NCBI GenBank assembly: GCA_050011155.1
Contig: JBEKJP010000024.1
Coordinates: forward strand, 6,989-70,988
Direction: 5' to 3'
Length of the DNA: 64,000 nucleotides
Source of the DNA: Palsa-504 sp050011155
GTDB taxonomy: Bacteria; Actinomycetota; Actinomycetes; Streptosporangiales; Streptosporangiaceae
The notes below the pieces were generated by a model that worked only from the letters and a program-made list of their open reading frames with translations, ran no database searches and was not told where the DNA came from. Both the position numbers and the translations under genes were made by a program. Below are positions 16,734 through 25,285 of this stretch, piece by piece; the first letter of the stretch is position 1, and the number at the start of each line of letters is the position of its first letter.

Positions 16734-17502
16734 CCCAGATTAATATTATGCATGACCCTCGTATTTGATCGCGGCTGCTCCTGATCCTGTGCATATGCTC
16801 ATATTCATGTAGGGAAGCTAGTCATGAAGGGAGACTGCTAACGTTTTTGATGGTGCGTTACGGCGAATATTCCGCTCGTATGTTCGCCTTGACTGATGAT
16901 CGTGAGGAGTTGCCGGGTTAGCAAATTGTGCCGTGACGGTTACATTGATCCGGGCCGCCGGGCAGAGAGGGGACAGCGCTCGTGCGCTTACGGTCGTCGC
17001 CGAGTGGCCCTACCTCGTCGGCGTACCTCGCAGCGTTGAACTGCCCTGTTAGAGTCATCAGGCGCAGGCAACCCAGCCGAGCTGACCCGTCGTGCCCTCG
17101 CCTCATTCCTTCCGTGAAAGCCGCATCGAGCCAGATCCTGTTGTCGGCCACGCTGCGTCTACCCGCATAGACGGCCTGCCAGGTCATGGTGTATCGCAGC
17201 ACTCAATTAATGATGTGAATGTGCTGCATGGATTCTGATATTGCCGCTCACGTGGATGGTCGCACCAGTTGGCCAGCCTGTACCTGCCAGCTTGCATGCA
17301 TACGCAGAATTGTCGATTTTATTGTCGTTGGCGCGAGGCTACCTGATGGCAGTATCGACCTAAATTCCTCAAATTGAGGTTCGCTGCGCGACTCTGATCG
17401 AAGAGCATGTACCTGCCGTGGCCTGCTGGCGGCAGCAGAACTGCTGCGCAAGCGCTGTAGCCGGGTTACCCCGGCCTCACGGTCGACCGTTTCCGCAGGT
17501 CA
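16734..17502. other. Long AT-richer gap, no clear gene
   Basis: About 770 bp between the helicase promoter and att copy (d). It is less GC-rich than the surroundings. One 94-codon minus frame (17202-16918, MTWQAVYAGRRSVADNRIWL...) could be a relic but matches nothing I know. A TTAATATTATGCAT tract at 16739-16752 is the likely helicase promoter. Nothing else is supported. Confidence 0.4.
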
Positions 17503-17546
17503 GCGCGCCCGGCAGGATTCGAACCCGCGACCCGCTGCTTAGAAGG
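17503..17546 (-). repeat. att-like copy (d) of the tRNA-Arg 3' end
   Basis: 44 bp identical to the tRNA-Arg(UCU) T arm and anticodon side. It shares its left flank (GGTCGACCGTTTCCGCAGGT) and CAGC end with copy (c). It separates the helicase segment from the segment with the NTase pair and the Mrr-like enzyme. Confidence 0.82.
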
Positions 17547-17692
17547 TACATTTTTACGGTCGCTGGACGTCGCCTAGCGTCGTCCTGTAAGCCATCTAGC
17601 AGCGTCTATTGTCGCTGGCCGTCGGAGGGCGTCGCACAGCGTCTGCCTCCGTTGGCTCCCCGATTGGCTCCCGCAATTTACTTGCCTTAGCT
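17547..17692. repeat. Conserved non-tRNA arm beside att copy (d)
   Basis: The third version of the arm seen at 2121 and 9703, with GTCG/CGTC words, two TTGGCTCCC words and then TTTACTTGCCTTAGCT. The arm order is the same in all three, which shows one recombination module was used repeatedly. Confidence 0.55.
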
Positions 17693-17887
17693 AATGTTCG
17701 GATGAGCGAGAAAATATCAGCTAAGTGGAGTGCCAGCATTCAGTAACCGAACCCGGCGACCTCCCCGCTGATGCACCCCACAGTAGCGATTCGACGATCC
17801 GCCGAGAGTAGGTGCTCGACACTCGGTAAAGATGTTGAAGATCCTGATGGAAGACCTTCATCGTCTCGATCTGTTACACTCCGGCAT

Positions 17888-18469
17888 GTGGAGATCACTG
17901 ATGAGACGATCGGGCTACTGTTCGGGGCGCTGGCCGATCAGTTGCAGGCGCTGGGCAGCCACATTGAGATCGTGGTCATCGGCGGTTCCGCGCTGACCGC
18001 ACTCGGCCTCGTCAAGCGCGCAACCAGGGACGTGGATCTCCTCGCGATAGCCGATAACGGCGAACTACACCTCGCCGAGCCGCTGCCGCAACCACTCCTG
18101 ACCGCACGATCGGCTATTGCGGCGGACTTCGGACTGGCCGACGACTGGCTCAACGCAGGGCCGACGAACCTGCTGAAATGGGGACTGCCCGAGGGTTTCA
18201 TGAGCCGGGTGGTGACCAGGTCCTACGGCACGGCCCTCGTCGTTCATTTCGCCAGCCGCCTCGACCAGATTCACTTCAAGCTCTTTGCCATGGTCGACCA
18301 GGGCGGAGGGCGTCACGAGGCCGATCTCCGGGCGCTCAACCCGACTCCAGAAGAACTGGCCGCCGCGGCGCGCTGGTCTATAACACAGGATCCATCGCCC
18401 GGATACAGATCGGTCCTAGTGGACGCTCTGCGCGCCTTGGGGGTGGACGATGCTGATCTCGGAGATTAG
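17888..18469 (+). CDS. Nucleotidyltransferase-fold protein (DUF6036-like)
   Basis: 193 residues from GTG 17888. The NTase core is IVVIGGSALTALGLVKRATRDVDLLA, with GGS at about 32-34 and the acidic pair D47/D49. TACACT seven bases before the GTG fits a leaderless promoter; the frame is open farther up to 17771 but looks non-coding there. The gene overlaps the next one by 20 bp. NTase plus regulator pairs of this kind are common toxin-antitoxin candidates; the function here is not proven. Confidence 0.75.
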   Translation: MEITDETIGLLFGALADQLQALGSHIEIVVIGGSALTALGLVKRATRDVDLLAIADNGELHLAEPLPQPLLTARSAIAADFGLADDWLNAGPTNLLKWGLPEGFMSRVVTRSYGTALVVHFASRLDQIHFKLFAMVDQGGGRHEADLRALNPTPEELAAAARWSITQDPSPGYRSVLVDALRALGVDDADLGD

Positions 18470-19460
18470 GGACGAGGTCAGCCAGGGACTGCTCGGCTTC
18501 GCCTGGCGTCAGTGGGCACAGGTCGGCGTCTCGGCCACCGTCGAGGGAGCTGACCGGTGGGCGGTCGATCCCGAGGCCCTCATCCTCTTCACCATCGGGA
18601 TCGCCCGCAGCGATCCGCGGCTGTTTGATGAGATGCTCGACTGGATGGCGTTCAATCACGAACTCCTGTCCACGCAGCGGCTGCGGAACCTGGCCGGGAA
18701 GTTTCCCCTGCCTCCCGGCCTGGTCGCTGCCGTTACCGCGTGGACCAGGCAGACGGCGCCCGTGAATCCGCCCGTCAGTGACCAGGCCGTGCCCGCCCAG
18801 GACAGGGAGCCGGTCTTCAGCACCGATGTCCTGGCCTTCGTCTCGAAGCAGGATCCGCTCTTCGCCCAGCACGGCTTCATCCGTCCCCCCGCCGTGAGGA
18901 CCGGCAAGTCGCACGAGCCGGATCCGGCCCTTCCGGTGAACCTGTCTTTCCGGCTTCGTCACCTATTCGGGCCAGGCGGCCGCTCTGAGGCGATGCGAGT
19001 GCTGCTCACCTGGCCAGTCGGCCCTCTCGACGCCGCCCGAATCGCCGATGAAGCAGGATTCGCTAAGAGGAACGTCAGCGATGTCCTGACATCCCTCACG
19101 GCCTCCGGGGTCATCAAGGCCGCCTGGTCAGGCAACGAACGCCACTTCACCGCATACCGGGAGAGATGGGTACTGCTCCTTGACCTCGCCGGGCCGGGCA
19201 TGCCGTCCTTCGTGTCATGGGTCCATCTACTGCCCGCAGCACTACAGATCATCATGTGGCTAGACGAAAAAGCGGATACCGCAGAATCCGACTACCTGAT
19301 CGCCAGCCAGGCCCGCGTCCTCATTAACCGCGTCACCCGCGATCTTGAGGCCGCAGGCATTGACATCCCGAACCAGAGGCCAGCGCACGGCACTGCTTAC
19401 CTATCCGTATTCACTGAAATCAGCCGCGCTCTCCTAGCCCAGCTGGGAACTACTCACTAG
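18450..19460 (+). CDS. Winged-helix regulator-like protein paired with the NTase
   Basis: 336 residues. The N-terminal half is helical (SQGLLGFAWRQWAQVGVSA); a winged helix near residues 185-235 (SEAMRVLLTWPVGPLDAARIADEAGFAKRNVSDVLTSLTASGVIKAAW) is clear. It overlaps the NTase gene by 20 bp, so translation is coupled. It is likely the transcriptional regulator or antitoxin of the pair. It is larger than most antitoxins, so it may have a second role. Confidence 0.7.
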   Translation: MLISEIRDEVSQGLLGFAWRQWAQVGVSATVEGADRWAVDPEALILFTIGIARSDPRLFDEMLDWMAFNHELLSTQRLRNLAGKFPLPPGLVAAVTAWTRQTAPVNPPVSDQAVPAQDREPVFSTDVLAFVSKQDPLFAQHGFIRPPAVRTGKSHEPDPALPVNLSFRLRHLFGPGGRSEAMRVLLTWPVGPLDAARIADEAGFAKRNVSDVLTSLTASGVIKAAWSGNERHFTAYRERWVLLLDLAGPGMPSFVSWVHLLPAALQIIMWLDEKADTAESDYLIASQARVLINRVTRDLEAAGIDIPNQRPAHGTAYLSVFTEISRALLAQLGTTH

Positions 19461-19762
19461 TGAGCAGAATCGAACGATCAGCATGCTGCAGGTGCGCAAG
19501 GGCTTCTCTTTCTTAGCGTGACGGTAGAAACACATGGTCGTTAATTAAGCAGATTTCCAGGCCTGTAAGCGCCTTACGACTGCTGGCGCGAGTTCTAACT
19601 ACAAGAGTCGTCACGAATGGCCTGTTGCCATGCGTGCTCGATGTCACGACCGTGGCGGGATGGGTCCGCTCGATGAGGAATGCGAGCATGAGGCCTTGCT
19701 GTCCGCCCGGTAATCGCAGAACGTATCAGGTAGGCCGCCAATCGAGGATCGGGGTGTGAGCT
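19461..19762. other. Gap before the Mrr-like gene
   Basis: About 300 bp with lower GC, including TTAATTAAGC near 19543. I see no gene, no strong hairpin and no att copy. The promoter of the next gene should lie here, but I cannot assign it. Confidence 0.35.
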
Positions 19763-21451
19763 ATGGCCGGGCGAAAGCGCCAGAAGCCTGATGGAGTGGC
19801 TGGGTTCATCGCCGGTGCCATAGGCGACCGGCAGAAGGCCCAGGCGCAGAACCAGCGGATGGAGGCCAAGGCTCAGCTGGCTTGGGCAAAGGAGCACGCC
19901 AAGACGGCGGCGGCGAGTGCGCGGGAGAAAGCCAGGCAGGAACAGCGGGAGGCGCGGGAGCAGGAGATTACCGCCGGGTACGCGGAAGCTGAGGGCGTGA
20001 CTCGCACGCTGCAAGCAAACCTGACCGAGCTCCGGACACTCCTGACGGGCACCCTGGATGAGGACCCGCACCTGCCGTGGGACCGGTTCAAGGAGCCTTT
20101 GCTGCCCACCGAGTTCAAGCCCCCGCAGGAGTTCACAACGGAGCTGCCTGCTCCGCAGGTTTCTGATTTCGTGCCAGAGCCGCTGACTGGTCTTGGTGCG
20201 CTGGCACCTGGCCGGAAGCGCGCATATGCGGAGGCTGTGGCGCACGGCGAGGCCGCTTACGACCAGGCCATCGCCGCCCATGCCCAGGCCGAACGGGACC
20301 GGAAGGAGCTACTGGCGCGAGCGCAGTCAGATCATGAGCTGTCCGTGCTCCGCGAGCAGGAGCGCGTCCGGCGGCAGCACGCGGTTATCGACCAGATGGC
20401 CCGCGACTTCGCCGGCGGCAAGCGCAAGGCGGTGGCGGACTACTTCCGCAGCGTGCTGGCGGTGCAGCGGTACCCGAGCGGCTTCCCGACGGGGGTGAAG
20501 GTCGCCTACCTGCCATCCGACCGCGAGCTGAGGATCGACATCGGCCTGCCGCTGATGACGGCGGTCCCCGAGCTCGAATCGGCGGAGTATCTGGTCACGA
20601 AGAAGGAGCTCAAGTACAAGAAGCTCACCGCAGCGGCCCGGAACAAGCTCTACCAGCAGGTTGTCGCCCTGATGGCGCTGCGGACCCTGCGGTGCGTCTT
20701 CGCCGCGGACCGGGAAGGGCTCGTTCTCGAAGCCGCCTGCAACGGGTACGTCGATACCACTGATACCGCTACGGGCCAGGATGCGCACTGGTGCCTGGTC
20801 AGCGTGCAGGTGCCGCGGGCCGAGTTCGAGCGGCTGGACCTGGCTCGCGTCGACCCGATGGAATGCCTGGCATACCTGCACGCCAAGATCTCCAAGACCC
20901 CGGAGAAGTACCAGCCGGTCCAGCCCATCATCGAGTACCCGTGGGACGACCTGCACTACGCCGTAGAGCTCGACGCCGCCGCCGGCCTCGACAGCGTGCA
21001 GAACCTCCTGGACCTCGACGGGTTCGAGTTTGAGCAGCTCCTGGTCAGGCTTTGCCAGGAGATCCCCGAATTCGACGAGGTCCGCCGCACCCGGTCACGG
21101 GCTGACGGGGGCATCGACCTGGTCGCGGTGAACAAGACCCCCTTCGTCGGCGGCCGCGTCGCCATCCAGGCCAAGCGGAACGCCCCCCACCGCAAGGTCG
21201 ACATCGCCGCCGTCCGGGAGATCATCGGCTCCATCTCCCAGCGCGAATTCACCAAGGGAATCATCATCACCACCTCGGGCTTCACCTCAGCCGCCTGCCA
21301 GGAAGCCGAACGACTCGGCGTCGAACTCTACGACGGTGAACACCTGCTGTGGCTGCTCCGCCACCACCTTCACCGCGAGTTCAACATCATCGACCAGTCC
21401 CGCCGCCAGGCTCCATTCAGAAAGCCTCCGAGACCAGGCGCTGCTCAGTAG
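19763..21451 (+). CDS. Mrr-like restriction endonuclease with coiled-coil N-terminus
   Basis: 562 residues. Residues 20-80 form a charged coiled coil (KAQAQNQRMEAKAQLAWAKEHAKT); residues 150-215 are again helical. The C-terminus is a restriction-endonuclease fold of the Mrr type: FEQLLVRLCQEI, then D452 in ADGGIDLVAV and the QAK motif with K471 (VAIQAKRNAPHRKVDI), then GIIITTSGFTSAACQEAE. Mrr-type enzymes cut modified foreign DNA. No methyltransferase is near, which fits a modification-dependent (type IV) enzyme. It sits next to the intact tRNA-Arg gene, the usual place for the newest island cargo. Confidence 0.82.
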   Translation: MAGRKRQKPDGVAGFIAGAIGDRQKAQAQNQRMEAKAQLAWAKEHAKTAAASAREKARQEQREAREQEITAGYAEAEGVTRTLQANLTELRTLLTGTLDEDPHLPWDRFKEPLLPTEFKPPQEFTTELPAPQVSDFVPEPLTGLGALAPGRKRAYAEAVAHGEAAYDQAIAAHAQAERDRKELLARAQSDHELSVLREQERVRRQHAVIDQMARDFAGGKRKAVADYFRSVLAVQRYPSGFPTGVKVAYLPSDRELRIDIGLPLMTAVPELESAEYLVTKKELKYKKLTAAARNKLYQQVVALMALRTLRCVFAADREGLVLEAACNGYVDTTDTATGQDAHWCLVSVQVPRAEFERLDLARVDPMECLAYLHAKISKTPEKYQPVQPIIEYPWDDLHYAVELDAAAGLDSVQNLLDLDGFEFEQLLVRLCQEIPEFDEVRRTRSRADGGIDLVAVNKTPFVGGRVAIQAKRNAPHRKVDIAAVREIIGSISQREFTKGIIITTSGFTSAACQEAERLGVELYDGEHLLWLLRHHLHREFNIIDQSRRQAPFRKPPRPGAAQ

Positions 21452-21452
21452 C

Positions 21453-21467
21453 AGCGAAAGCAAGTAA
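21453..21467. repeat. 15-bp inverted copy of an att-arm motif
   Basis: AGCGAAAGCAAGTAA is the exact reverse complement of TTACTTGCTTTCGCT in arm (a), around 2252-2266. It lies about 107 bp from the intact tRNA. This could be the arm site at the opposite end of the element array. Confidence 0.45.
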
Positions 21468-21573
21468 CTGCGCCATATGCCAGAAGCCCGGAGCTGCAAT
21501 GTTCCCGGCCCAGGGCTGACGAGTGTGCTGCTGAATGGGAGGCAGGGCCACTGCATCCGGGCGACATGCTTAC

Positions 21574-21650
21574 TGGCGCGCCCGGCAGGATTCGAACCCG
21601 CGACCCGCTGCTTAGAAGGCAGCTGCTCTGTCCGGCTGAGCTACGGGCGC
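21574..21650 (-). tRNA. tRNA-Arg (anticodon TCT)
   Basis: 77 bp with the 3' CCA encoded. Read on the minus strand: acceptor GCGCCCG/CGGGCGC, D arm with AGCTCAGCCGGACAGAGC, anticodon stem GCTGC/GCAGC around loop CTTCTAA (anticodon TCT), and T arm CGGGTTCGAATCCTG. All stems pair. Its 3' half is copied at 2075, 3824, 9660 and 17503, which makes this gene the integration target of the island. Confidence 0.95.
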
Positions 21651-21795
21651 TCTAGGGTTAGTCTGCACGGCGAAGATCACACGAAGGCCACACGAAGGTC
21701 CCAGTGTGTCAGCCCTTGACGCCGTGCCACCTCGGGAAATGACAGGCCGCCCGCCCCGAGGACCCCCAACGTCCCGAGGGTACCTCAACCTGCCG

Positions 21796-23277
21796 TCAGG
21801 CGTAGAGCATCTCCAGCCCCACCAGCAGGATCGCCGGGTCGGCCGCAGCCAGATCGGCCAGTTCGGGGGCAAAGCCCGCTCCGCTGTAGCACGCCAGCTT
21901 CGTCCCGCTGGTGTCGTACCCCTTCACCGCGAGTAGGTCCCTGGCTCTGCGGAGCCGTTCGAGCTGCCCGGTGTTCATGACCTTGTCCCACTTGGCCTCG
22001 CCGAGCGACAGTACCCGGCGGGGGCGGCCGGGATCGTCCGGTGCGAAAACGGCTACGTCGACCTCGATCTGGCTGCGCCGGAGCGGATCGGCGACGACGC
22101 CGGCCGCGACCTCACCCGGTGCCGAGCCGAACACGCCGTCTCCCGCGGACAAAGCCCAATCGCGGCAGATGCCCTCGAAGTGCGGCCCGACCACCTGAGC
22201 CAGGAAAGTGGCCTGAGAGTTGCGCCAGGCGCCAGCCGTGTCGCCTCGTTCCAGCCGGGTCCATTCTCGCCGCATGACGGCCTCGTAGAAGACGATCAGC
22301 GGTTCGGTGATGCGGTAGAGCGACCTGCCCTTGCGGAACGGATCCGGCTCCCGGGTGATCAGCTGTGAGTCTTCCAGCACGGCGAGCGGGTGCCCGATGT
22401 CGGGTGATTTCCGTCCGATGTGGTTGGCGATCCCTCCCCGGGTGGCGTTGCCGGACGCTATCGCTCCGAGGACGGCATGGTAGATGGCGGTGTCGCGGAT
22501 GTCGGCCTCCTCCGCGAGCAGGTAGCGAGCTTCGCGGAAGAGCGGGAGCTGCGGATTGAGAACCGTCCGCAACACCCAGGCGTCGAAGTCGGCCAGCGAG
22601 GCAGGGGAGTCGCCCGCCACGAACTCCCGCCGGTACGCGGGCGTCCCGCCCGCTATCGAATGAACTAGCACCGCCAGGCGAGCATCGCTGATCCCCCAGA
22701 ACTCCGCCGCGTCCCGGTAACCGAACGGCCGGATGATCATCTCCAGGCTGGCCCGCCCGCGCAGCGGTGCGCTTCCGCCGAGCAGGCTCCCCATCACCGA
22801 CATCGCGGAACCGGACAGCAGCAGCCGGGCCCTGCTCTGCTGCGCATGCCCACGGGGACCGAGTGTGCGCTGGAGCAGCGATGGCAGCGCCGGGCTGGCC
22901 TTCATCAGGTAAGGGAACTCATCGATGATCATGAGACCCTCGCTTACCGTCCCGAACAGGCGCTGCAGCGCCTCATCCCAGTCCGTGAACGCATAACGGC
23001 CACCGCCGGACCCGTCTGAACTGGCGTCGCCGAAGCTGGCCAGGGCCCGGCCGAAGCTGACTAGTGAATCCACTTCAGTTGAGTCGGTAGCGGCAAAGTA
23101 GAACCCCCCGAACGTGGTCGCGGCCGCGTCGAGCAGATAGGTCTTACCCTGCCGTCGCCGACCACTGACGATGCCCAGCCGTACGTCTGTGCTGTCCGAA
23201 GTCGCGAACCGGACAAGGCCATCCCACTCGCGATCACGATCAAAGATATGGTCGGGCTTGTCGACCTCTGCTTTCAC
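21796..23277 (-). CDS. AAA ATPase with DUF234-type C-terminal domain (second)
   Basis: 493 residues from GTG 23277. Walker A GRRRQGKT at 39-46, Walker B LMIIDEFPYL, sensor LLLSGSAMSVMG, a winged-helix part (GGIANHIGRKSPDIGHPLAVLEDSQLI), and a PD-(D/E)XK-like end (QIEVDVAVF ... LGEAKW). It shares its architecture with the protein at 10196-11581 but is only distantly similar. TATAGT seven bases before the GTG suggests a leaderless mRNA, inside a 46-bp palindrome. It lies outside the tRNA-Arg island, on the 5' side of the tRNA. Confidence 0.82.
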   Translation of the reverse strand: MKAEVDKPDHIFDRDREWDGLVRFATSDSTDVRLGIVSGRRRQGKTYLLDAAATTFGGFYFAATDSTEVDSLVSFGRALASFGDASSDGSGGGRYAFTDWDEALQRLFGTVSEGLMIIDEFPYLMKASPALPSLLQRTLGPRGHAQQSRARLLLSGSAMSVMGSLLGGSAPLRGRASLEMIIRPFGYRDAAEFWGISDARLAVLVHSIAGGTPAYRREFVAGDSPASLADFDAWVLRTVLNPQLPLFREARYLLAEEADIRDTAIYHAVLGAIASGNATRGGIANHIGRKSPDIGHPLAVLEDSQLITREPDPFRKGRSLYRITEPLIVFYEAVMRREWTRLERGDTAGAWRNSQATFLAQVVGPHFEGICRDWALSAGDGVFGSAPGEVAAGVVADPLRRSQIEVDVAVFAPDDPGRPRRVLSLGEAKWDKVMNTGQLERLRRARDLLAVKGYDTSGTKLACYSGAGFAPELADLAAADPAILLVGLEMLYA

Positions 23278-23279
23278 GG

Positions 23280-23325
23280 TAGAACTATACACCTTAGATA
23301 TATAGACCTTAGGTATGTAGTTCTA
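23280..23325. promoter_or_regulatory. 46-bp interrupted palindrome over the ATPase promoter
   Basis: The outer arms are TAGAACTA and TAGTTCTA; the inner parts (ACACCTTAG, CTTAGGTATGT) are also largely symmetrical about a central TATATA. It covers the -10 box TATAGT and ends 3 bp from the GTG start. It is probably an autoregulatory operator, like the one before the other DUF234 ATPase. Confidence 0.55.
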
Positions 23326-23387
23326 CATTGAAGGTGGTTGCAGAGGCAGCAGTGGCCGTTAGCACAGATGCCGCTAGGGCCCAGGCC

Positions 23388-23560
23388 TCAGCCCGCCGCG
23401 CCCCGCCGCGCTCGCTGCTCGGCGGAGAGCTCTAGGTCCACCGCCCCGAGGCTCTCCTCGAGCTGCGCCACCGAGGACGCCCCGACCAGCGGGATCACCG
23501 GCAGTTCCCCGCCCATCATCTGGGCCAGCACGACCTGGTTGACCGTCGCCCCGGGCCGAC
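23388..23560 (-). pseudogene. Aldo/keto reductase C-terminal fragment
   Basis: The minus strand reads VNQVVLAQMMGGELPVIPLV then GASSVAQLEESLGAVDLELS, the typical end of an aldo/keto reductase (NQV..A, the GAS motif and LEESL). The catalytic N-terminal part is absent. The joined upstream DNA is unrelated. It is a gene relic. Confidence 0.7.
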
Positions 23561-23604
23561 AGCCCGTCCATCTCGATCACCGACCCATCCCGATAGAGCA
23601 CGCT

Positions 23605-24504
23605 CTAAGTCAAGCCGAGGAACCTCGTCACCGACCGCCGGATCCCCGCCGCGTCGAGCCCCTGAGCCACTGCGTGATCATCGGGCGTGCCATAGCGACG
23701 CAGTTCCGTCCGCGACACGCCCAGGCTGAGCAGCCGGTGCGGCCGCGACGCCAGCGCAGAAGACACCGCGAACGCCGACGTCCCCGCCAGGTACGGCTCC
23801 ACTAGCACCACCGTGCCCGTCGAGGCCTCCAAATCAAGCAGCCCCGAAGCGTCGAACGGCCGTACCGTGGTCGCGTACGCCACCGTCACGTCCAGGTCGG
23901 CCACGGCCGAGAGCACCGGCGACAACATCGGCCCCACCGCGACCACCACCCCCCGCCGCCCGGACCGCACCGCTTGCAGCGACGCAGAAACCGGCCGCGC
24001 CTCGACGTTGCCCGCAGCGGAAAGCCGCAGGTAGGAAGAGCCGGAACCAAGAGCACAAACCGCGGAACGCAGCAGCGCGGCCACCTCGCCCGGATGCCCG
24101 GGCACCAGCACCGACATCGCGGGCACGCTGTCCATCAGCGCCACGTCCTCCGGCGCCTGGTGCGTCCGCCCGGCCGCCGCCGCGTCGTACGACGCCCCGA
24201 TGCTCACCAGGACAGCCCCAACCCCCTGGTGCCCGAGGTCCAGCTTGACCTGCTCGTAGGCCCGTTCGACCAGGAACGGTGCGTAGGTGTGCACGATCGG
24301 CCGCATCCCGGCCAGCGCCAGCCCTCCGGCCGCGCTGACCATCAGCTGCTCCCTGATGCCCACGTTGAGCACCCGGTCCGGGTGCCGGGCCAGGTCCTTG
24401 GCGAACATCTCGGCCGAGATCTCCGCCAGCACCACCGCCGCCAGCGGATCCGAATCGAGCAGCGCCGACGTCGTCTCGGCGAACACGGTACGCATATCTG
24501 TCAT
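23605..24504 (-). CDS. Transketolase-like protein, C-terminal subunit
   Basis: 299 residues with the pyrimidine-binding and C-terminal domains of transketolase: GIREQLMVSAAGGLALAG (the family Glu that activates thiamine pyrophosphate), then HTYAPFLVERAYEQVKLDL and a C-terminal domain with VRPFDAS. It lies directly after the N-terminal subunit gene with a 6-bp gap. Split transketolases occur in secondary metabolism and in pentose pathways; the substrate cannot be told from sequence. Confidence 0.85.
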   Translation of the reverse strand: MTDMRTVFAETTSALLDSDPLAAVVLAEISAEMFAKDLARHPDRVLNVGIREQLMVSAAGGLALAGMRPIVHTYAPFLVERAYEQVKLDLGHQGVGAVLVSIGASYDAAAAGRTHQAPEDVALMDSVPAMSVLVPGHPGEVAALLRSAVCALGSGSSYLRLSAAGNVEARPVSASLQAVRSGRRGVVVAVGPMLSPVLSAVADLDVTVAYATTVRPFDASGLLDLEASTGTVVLVEPYLAGTSAFAVSSALASRPHRLLSLGVSRTELRRYGTPDDHAVAQGLDAAGIRRSVTRFLGLT

Positions 24505-24510
24505 CGCGAC

Positions 24511-25197
24511 TCACCCTTTGCTCTCGACGGAGGCCACGACCAGCTGCGGGCCCCCAGAAGCCGCCGACGTCACCCGGAACGCCGACGACAGCGCATCGTG
24601 ATCACGCCCAGAGACCCTGGTCGCCGACCACCCGGCCGCCGCGAAGTGCGCCTCGATCCCGCCCGGTCCCCAGCCCCACGACGACGAACGGTTGTCCACC
24701 GCGATCACGGTGAGGTTGGGCAGCCGGGCCGCCCCGGCGTACACGATCGCCTCGCTGTTGCTGCCCTCGTCCAGCTCCGCGTCCCCGACCAGCACATAGA
24801 CCCGCGGACCGGAAAGCCCCCGCGCCAGCAGCCCGTGCGCCACGCCGACCCCGATCGGCAGCCCGTGCCCGAGCGACCCGCTGGCGATCTCCACCCCCGG
24901 AACCAACGAACGATCCGGGTGATACCCCAGCGGCGACGACGTCGAGCCGAACCCCGTCAGCCACGCCTCGGGGATGAACTCCTTGGCCGCGAGCACCGCG
25001 TAGTAGGCGGCCGGCCCGTGCCCCTTGGACAGCAGGAACCGGTCGCGCCCGGGGTCGTCCAAAGAGCCGGGCGAGACCCGCAGGATCTGGTCGTAAAGGA
25101 CCCAGAGCACGTCGAGCGTCGACGTCGCGCTCGGGCCGTGTTTCTCGTCCCCGGTCATGAGCGTCATCAGCCCTGGGAGCTCCGTGTAAGTTCGCAT
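24511..25197 (-). CDS. Transketolase-like protein, N-terminal subunit
   Basis: 228 residues from ATG 25197 (MRTYTELPGL). It has the thiamine pyrophosphate domain motifs SKGHGPAAYYAVL, SGSLGHGLPIGVG and GDAELDEGSNSEA followed by VIAVDNRS. It makes one enzyme with the product of 23605-24504. The longer upstream frame to 25278 is not expected because it would run into the divergent cobD promoter. Confidence 0.85.
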   Translation of the reverse strand: MRTYTELPGLMTLMTGDEKHGPSATSTLDVLWVLYDQILRVSPGSLDDPGRDRFLLSKGHGPAAYYAVLAAKEFIPEAWLTGFGSTSSPLGYHPDRSLVPGVEIASGSLGHGLPIGVGVAHGLLARGLSGPRVYVLVGDAELDEGSNSEAIVYAGAARLPNLTVIAVDNRSSSWGWGPGGIEAHFAAAGWSATRVSGRDHDALSSAFRVTSAASGGPQLVVASVESKG

Positions 25198-25285
25198 AAC
25201 TCCACACTGCCCGGCTCTGGAAGAAGACGCATCGGCCGCCCGCCCCGTCCCGCCTACGCCGATGGTCCTACGCCACAATGAACCG

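Noticed and set aside
16918..17202. 94-codon minus-strand frame in the gap after the helicase gene
   Set aside because: Composition is not clearly non-coding, but there is no recognisable domain, no ribosome site and no partner gene; evidence is too weak for a gene call.
2075..17546. Four additional tRNA-Arg genes
   Set aside because: Only the 3' part of the tRNA is present in each; the acceptor 5' strand, D arm and anticodon stem are missing, so they cannot fold as tRNAs.
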